Positions 59,976 to 64,000 of a stretch of DNA of 64,000 nucleotides are shown in pieces. The position numbers and the translations under genes are program-made. The notes beneath the pieces were generated by a model that saw nothing but the letters and a program-made list of their open reading frames with translations, did not search any database and had not been told where the DNA came from. The stretch spans positions 10,057,752-10,121,751 of the forward strand of contig NW_024881301.1 of the NCBI RefSeq assembly GCF_018691265.1. The letters are read 5' to 3'. Position 1 is the first letter of the stretch; every line of letters starts with the position of its first letter. The stretch is from Tyto alba. Taxonomy: Eukaryota; Chordata; Aves; Strigiformes; Tytonidae.

Positions 59976-61203
59976 CAGCTCCGAGCACAGACTCGGCGGA
60001 AGGGCAAACGGCTCACACCGCTTCTTTTTTTTATTATTTATTTTTCTCCCCCTTTGTTGTTGTTTTGAGCCCCGAAGAGCTCATTTGGTGCAGCATACAG
60101 AGGAAAATCCGGTCAGTTTCCACAGAAGCTCCGCTCCTACCGCGACAAGCACTAATGCTGTCAGGATTTTTCAAATCGCAGCTTTTGCACGCCCTGAATT
60201 TCAGCTCTTTAATCCAATTCATCCATTACCGAAGAGAGTAAAAAGAGGTATCTGCGAGCCGTTGTTAGTCACGTATGCACGTGTGGTGTATGTTTGAAAA
60301 AGACGGGGCTTCCGAAGGACTTAAAGCCTTCCTTGTAACTCAAACCAGAGACACTGCTCATGCATTTAATTCCTCAGTATCTCAGTAAGCGCTCTTGTTT
60401 TCTAAGATTAGCTTTGAAAAGCTACCCCAAATTCAAACTTACTAACTTTGTTTACATATGAAAGACTAAAAGCCGTGATATAAACTAAACTGTTGAGGCT
60501 TGGAGTGAAGCAGCTGGTATTTATCTGTAGCAATAAACGCCAATTGTTAAGCCCCAGTTCTTGCTTCTGGGCCAGGGCCACGTTGCTGTTTAGCAGCGCC
60601 TATATGCCATTTGGTCTTGTGATGACAAACTGTAATTCACTAATGCTATTGTTCTTAGCCTTGCCTTCGGGAGAATCTTTGTTTTACTCTCTCAAGTTTA
60701 ATGGAATGTAATGCTCTCATAAAAACTCGTCAGAGAGACTGATAAAAACAGACTTTTGGTGAGTAATTCGGAGAACTGGGATTTCTCTCGCAAAGAAATT
60801 TTAAACCCCAGCTCACCTCTGATGCAAAAGGTGCCTTAAAGTCTGTGCCTGTCTGGAACCAGTAGCACTGGTTTGATAGACTAATTGTGGTTCTCAGTCC
60901 TGGCAAAATCAGTCTCAGTAAGAGCCACGCAGAATCTCTGAGTGTTCTCACTGAAGTGGGTCAGCAGAACACAGAGGTGTTGATGGTGGGATGTCTTTCT
61001 CCTTTTATTTTTTTTTATTATTAATTCAGTTGTTTTGTAGCTAGGTCACTTGAGTGGAGGACTGGAACAATGTAGCCTTGAATCCTCTCAGCTAGAACAG
61101 AGAATTAAAAGTAGGTCTGCAACATTCAGGCTGAATGTTAAACCACCCAACAATTGAATAAGGGAGGGTGGAACCAGCACAAGCAGCTGTGTTTCTTACT
61201 GTG

Positions 61204-61204
<1 letters not shown>

Positions 61205-61242
<38 letters not shown>
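61205..61242. repeat. Poly-T run (T38)
   Basis: An uninterrupted run of 38 thymines. It could be the reverse-complemented tail of a retroposon, but no element body was recognised beside it. Confidence 0.85.
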
Positions 61243-61450
61243 CCCTGTTTTAGCAAATGAAGGCGCTTAGGCAGCGATCCCAGCATGAAAGGATTAAAGA
61301 GATCAATTCTACCTGAAGAAAAACTCTTTCCTGCTCTTCACAGGGAAGTTCCCAAAAGCTATGATTCACCAGTGGGGCTGGTAGGCTTGTTTCCTGTGGT
61401 TGTGGAGGCAACAGAGCTGAACCCTACTTGAGTTTTAGCTGATAAACCAT

Positions 61451-61499
61451 TTCCTCTCCAGGACTGTTTGTAAACGTTTTCCTCTCCAGGACTGTTTGT
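61451..61499. repeat. Short tandem duplication, 28-bp period
   Basis: TTCCTCTCCAGGACTGTTTG starts at 61451 and again at 61479, separated by a short spacer. Confidence 0.85.
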
Positions 61500-63686
61500 G
61501 AGAAGCAGTGTCTCACCAGGGAACTGTCTTGCACATCCTGTATCTGGCCTGACACCCCCCCACACACCCCATCAGTGTAGGTAATAACTTGTAAAGGTTG
61601 TCACTGCCCTCACTCTGCTGTAACGCTGTGCGCTCTCAGCTGCTGTGGCTCAGCACCTGATTATCCTTGAGCGACTCTGCGCTCTCTGTACCCAGGGCAG
61701 CCGTTTTGTGCCTTTGAATTACAGCCCCAACTCCTGTAGGAAGAGCACTGGTGACGCCTTACCTTCTTTTCAATAGTTCTTCTTGATGAGATTCCGCAGA
61801 TACTTACTCAGTATGCTTGTTTTAGTAGTTACTAATTTCAGTGCCTAACTCCCCTGGATGGGGAGAGAGCAGCATCTGTCAATCTGGCAGGCATGCCTCA
61901 CTGTGAATAGTCCCAATGACGTCAAGCATTTTTCCCTGTCATCCAGATACCAAGTAGCTGGTATTTAATACTACAGCATCCAAATGTCAAACAGAATGAT
62001 GCTTGGTCTAAAAAACGTGAGAGTCTTTAAGTGAATTCATATCTCCAGGGTGGTAATGTCTAAATACGAGGCACTTGGTATGACCTTTGTGGACTGTTTC
62101 CTAGCGGCAGGCATGTTTTATATTGCTATTCAAATAACCTTAGCTAACTGCTGACTCATCTCTAGTTCCACTCTACGCATCTCATTGCTTAAGTATAAAA
62201 ATTGTTTTAGTGTCACTGATTAGCTGTGAAAGGCAAACCTAACTAGAGTTCCTGTGTAATCATCATGAAATCAGAAAGTGTCATGTAAACCGACTATTTA
62301 AAAATATAAGAAAGCATTCACACAACTTTCATAGGGATGCATACCGGTGCCAGCAGGCTTCTTCCAGTGAGTAGGTAAGAGCTGCAAATTAAAGATACTT
62401 GCAGCTGGAAATTTCCTTTTCAAATAACTGCAGGTCACTGTGACATTGGAAATAGCTGCAAAAAGCTACAGTGAGACCACAATCATTGCACACTGCCCTC
62501 CCCACAAATACACAAGATTTCCTGAGAAATCTGCCCGGGTCTATTCCCCACAGCCCTCACAAGCTTCCAAGCCATAGGGCTGGAGTCAGTTAAAAGGGGA
62601 GTTGACAAGTTTCATGTTAGCAAGATAAGCTCCTGAACTTTGTGATACATTTTTAGAAGAGAATTAAATGGAACAAAATTACTTGTAGTTAGTGCTTGCC
62701 TGTTTCTTTTACTGATTCAGGGGATAAGGTATTGTACATCTATTAGAACCTGAGATACGTGTTGCGTGAAACACAAGTTATAACACTGTTATGGTTCCTG
62801 TTGGCAAACAGGGGAACTTAGCCATGGATCTAAACCCTTCTATTTTGCCTGCCTTCCTCCTCTGCTAATTAAAAAAAAATAAAAAGGTAGCAATTCAATT
62901 TTCAATTGTCAGACTTTGACATTTTTTTTTATAACTAACTGAATGTAATCTTAGAATTTAACTAACAATAACTAGTTTCTCTGCTGTAACAAATGTAGGT
63001 ATGCAAACTGCACCTGCTTTGCCAGTATTTGTTATTGGTGCTTTTTAGCACATCCACCTATTCCACAGCCTCTTTGCCCAGCTCAGGCAGAGAGCAGCAG
63101 CACTGCTACAACTGTATTGGGGGAAGGACGAGTAGGGAATACACTGCAAAAATGCAGAACTCTGATTCACTTACTGGAAGACGACCGTTGGTGACCTGAC
63201 CCCCCAAGAGAGGAAAATAAACTGTTGCCATGAAGTGCTAGTTATAACTGTGCGACTAGCAGGAACCCTACCAGGTAGCAGCTGGAGCTAGATTTGGAAG
63301 CAAGTTGCGATGCGGGTGGGACAGCAATCAGAAGGCAGTGATGAGGCTTCTGGGAAGTACTTGGTTTTACTATTCCAGTTGCAGTGCTGCCCTTGAATTT
63401 TCTGCCCCAAGCTCAGGACACACAATTGGGTAACTGAGTAGCCACCTAAACTAATGAAGATTAAAATACCAGACAGAGGAGAGAAGATTAGGGGCTGAGG
63501 CACTGAAGTATTTCCTGATACATCTGATCAGAGAGATGACTCTCTTGTTTAGATCCCAGCAGTCAGCCTTCTTCAGAGGCTGGACACCCAATGCCTGGTT
63601 AACATTTTAGGTAGCCCCTTCTTTGGCAACCTGCAGCAACTCTTGCAGGGTTCTGTTTCATATTTGACATTTCACTCTTTCTTTCA

Positions 63687-63710
63687 ATCTCTCTCTCTCT
63701 CTCTCAATCT

Positions 63711-63778
<68 letters not shown>
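63687..63778. repeat. (CT)n microsatellite
   Basis: CT dinucleotides, interrupted by CAAT twice near the left end and then pure for about 60 bp to 63777. The Arg-Glu repeat frame on the opposite strand is an artefact of the repeat. Confidence 0.95.
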
Positions 63779-63779
<1 letters not shown>

Positions 63780-64000
63780 CCCGCCCCCACCGCCTCCTCT
63801 CCTTTTTGTAAACCCTTAAATGCCTTCCACATGTCAGGGGCCTGCATCTACCCCTTCTGAACAAGCTTTACACATCCCTCAGGGTTTAGGCCCTCAGGCA
63901 AGAAAGGCATTCCCTTCCCTACTTTGTGTACCACACCTGGGGCCTCACCTTGAGATAAGATTCGAAGCAGCTAATAAGCTGTAAGGCAGGCTTTGCAAAT

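Larger units (their letters stand above)
59976..63680. other. Intergenic, no recognised gene
   Basis: AT-rich sequence with a T38 run (61205-61242) and a short tandem duplication (61451-61499). No coding exon with family similarity was found on either strand. Confidence 0.5.

Noticed and set aside
59617..60297. Pro-rich (minus) and Gly-rich (plus) frames
   Set aside because: Both are translations of the G-run minisatellite; periodic low-complexity products on both strands indicate no real coding.
63658..63864. Arg-Glu repeat protein on the minus strand
   Set aside because: It is a direct translation of the CT/GA microsatellite.
60000..63999. TGIF1 coding exons expected downstream by synteny
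   Set aside because: No homeodomain or other TGIF1-like peptide appears in any frame; the gene presumably lies beyond the window.

Overview
This window is vertebrate nuclear DNA, most likely from a bird. The protein-coding content is split into short exons with GT-AG introns. One CR1-type LINE fragment is present, as is a solo endogenous-retrovirus LTR of the TGTCCTGG...ACA type common in birds. The intergenic DNA is sparse and AT-rich, broken by CpG-dense promoter islands. Gene order and orientation (MYOM1 on the minus strand, then MYL12A and MYL12B in tandem on the plus strand) match the segment known from human 18p11.31. The species itself cannot be fixed from the sequence.

Layout. Positions 1-14,300 hold the 5' end of MYOM1 (myomesin-1) on the minus strand. 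The first coding exon is at 10,498-10,074 and encodes an Ala-Tyr heptad-repeat head. A TATA-containing promoter with an ATG-free leader exon is predicted near 14,255-14,103. A 1,075-bp solo LTR with 5-bp target duplications (ATCAG) lies in the downstream MYOM1 intron. Positions 14,300-35,100 are intergenic: a CR1 fragment at about 24.3-24.6 kb, several GC-rich patches, and an orphan CpG-dense block at 30.6-31.1 kb followed by a consensus splice donor. Positions 35.1-42.0 kb are MYL12A: a CpG-island promoter with a perfect CArG box, a non-coding first exon and three coding exons. Positions 42.0-51.4 kb show no recognisable gene. Positions 51.4-58.4 kb are MYL12B, with the same exon plan. Positions 58.4-64.0 kb hold no recognised gene but contain a G-quadruplex-type minisatellite (59.83-59.95 kb), a T38 run and a CT microsatellite.

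Functionally, the two MYL12 genes encode almost the same non-muscle/smooth-muscle myosin II regulatory light chain, differing in this window only at residue 5 (Arg or Lys). MYOM1 encodes a sarcomeric M-band cross-linker. A muscle-restricted gene and two widely expressed actomyosin genes are therefore head-to-head across about 21 kb.

The most notable observation is that MYL12A and MYL12B share an essentially identical block running from the start codon through exon 2, the whole 163-bp intron 2 and exon 3 (three differences in 509 bp). Introns 1 and 3 and the UTRs have diverged. Near-identity of a non-coding intron between otherwise diverged tandem paralogues is the signature of recent interlocus gene conversion. 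The sequence shows nothing prokaryotic, no CRISPR array and no RNA gene that I can support.
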